Origin: DAIOHQ01 sp036744635
Lineage (GTDB): Bacteria > Planctomycetota > Phycisphaerae > Tepidisphaerales > Tepidisphaeraceae
NCBI GenBank assembly: GCA_036744635.1
Contig: DAIOHQ010000283.1
Coordinates: 1 to 5,783 of the forward strand
Length of the DNA: 5,783 nt
Reading direction: 5' to 3'
Position numbers and translations under genes: made by a program. Positions 5,268 to 5,783 of the stretch are shown in pieces; within the stretch, counting starts at the first letter, position 1, and each line of letters opens with the position of its first letter. The notes beneath the pieces were generated by a model, which was not told the origin of the DNA, did not search any database, and saw nothing but the letters and a program-made list of their open reading frames with translations.

Positions 5268-5783
5268 ATGGCGTTGTTGGAGGCGCCGCCGCGCGGGCAT
5301 TTTCTGAATAGCGTGCTGTCGCGCAAGTCGTTCTGGATCGGATTCGCCGGGCCGTTTTTCATCCGCATCTGGAACGGCGCGGCGATTTACCATCCCAAAT
5401 ATTTTCCCGTGATCCCTGTCGAATATGACGTGGGGAATCTGCTCACCAGCCCGCCCTGGAGCTACATCGACTGGCCGATGCGCGATGCGAAGATATTTTT
5501 CATCGCCATCGGCGTCACCTATTTTCTTTCGACTCCGGTCGCGTTTAGCCTCTGGTCGTTCATGGTGATGGCGGAAGTCTACCGCATGATCGCAGGCAGC
5601 GCCGGCGGCGATCCCGACCTGCCCGGCGCGGTCGATCAGCATTTCGGATCGATCGTGGCCTTTGCGCTGGTGGTGCTGTGGATTGGCCGCGGGCATTGGA
5701 AGCTGATTCTGCGCCAGGCATTTGGCGGCGGCAGGCGCGGGCGGGCGGGCGCGGGCGAGCCGCGCGGGCGCTATCTCCCCTAC
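5268..5783 (+). CDS. DUF6785-like membrane protein, C-terminal part (runs off the right edge)
   Basis: Directly after the TAG, in the same frame, an ATG opens 172 codons with no stop to the window edge. Features continue the family pattern: SFWIGFAGPFFIRIWNG (21-37, a membrane helix after a short loop), IFFIAIGVTYFLSTPVAFSL (76-95) running on to AEVYR, and QHFGSIVAFALVVLWIGRGH (124-143), where the Gly-rich helix and the LW-R end resemble what I recall of the family. No Shine-Dalgarno sequence precedes the ATG. Expression as a separate protein would depend on termination-reinitiation at TAGATG. The last visible codons form a Gly/Arg-rich tract. Alternatives are a pseudogene half, amber read-through or a sequencing error. 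The 3' end lies beyond the window. Confidence 0.7.
   Translation, partial: MALLEAPPRGHFLNSVLSRKSFWIGFAGPFFIRIWNGAAIYHPKYFPVIPVEYDVGNLLTSPPWSYIDWPMRDAKIFFIAIGVTYFLSTPVAFSLWSFMVMAEVYRMIAGSAGGDPDLPGAVDQHFGSIVAFALVVLWIGRGHWKLILRQAFGGGRRGRAGAGEPRGRYLPY

Noticed and set aside
5055..5696. 213-codon minus-strand ORF
   Set aside because: Antisense to the DUF6785-like gene and spans both sides of the amber codon. Its Arg/His/Asp-rich composition matches no membrane or enzyme pattern.

Overview
The window comes from a GC-rich bacterium with compact gene packing. A planctomycete, or another member of the wider Planctomycetes/Verrucomicrobia/Hydrogenedentes group, fits best. The pointers are a DUF6785-like polytopic membrane protein and a small 'NG-V-VL...LPEGT' antitoxin-like protein, both of which I associate with those lineages. 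This is an inference from remembered family distribution, not a phylogenetic result.

Layout from left to right: (1) the first 173 bases hold the N-terminal end of a dienelactone-hydrolase-type alpha/beta hydrolase on the minus strand, cut by the window edge. Upstream of it, at 214-231, is a perfect 8-bp palindrome. (2) At 264-979 a minus-strand pair overlaps at its stop and start codons: an 82-aa antitoxin-like protein followed by a 155-aa putative lipoprotein of unknown function. (3) At 1020-2876 lies typA/bipA, a ribosome-associated translational GTPase, minus strand. Only 40 bases separate it from the antitoxin-like gene, so read-through is possible. A TATAAT box at 3045-3050 and an 8-bp inverted repeat at 2900-2931 lie in its 5' region. 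(4) At 3105-3365 is a HigA-type antitoxin that starts at TTG, lacks the family's usual N-terminal leader and has no HigB toxin beside it. (5) At 3432-4481 is an exported clan GH-A-like glycosidase, minus strand. It keeps the nucleophile-type Glu, but the segment that normally reads Asn-Glu-Pro, with the acid/base Glu, reads Pro-Gly-Gly. (6) Divergent from it, from 4611 to the right edge, is a DUF6785-like membrane protein interrupted in frame by an amber codon at 5265-5267 and followed at once by ATG, so it reads as two ORFs.

Apart from the coupled antitoxin-like/lipoprotein pair and the divergent glycosidase/membrane-protein pair, the genes look like a mixture of housekeeping (typA) and accessory functions. 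I see no rRNA, tRNA, CRISPR array, insertion sequence or transposase, and no gene-free stretch longer than about 230 bases. I do not see a clear new multi-gene system. The points most worth a second look are the interrupted membrane protein, the glycosidase missing its acid/base motif, and the antitoxin-like gene coupled to a lipoprotein where a toxin would be expected.
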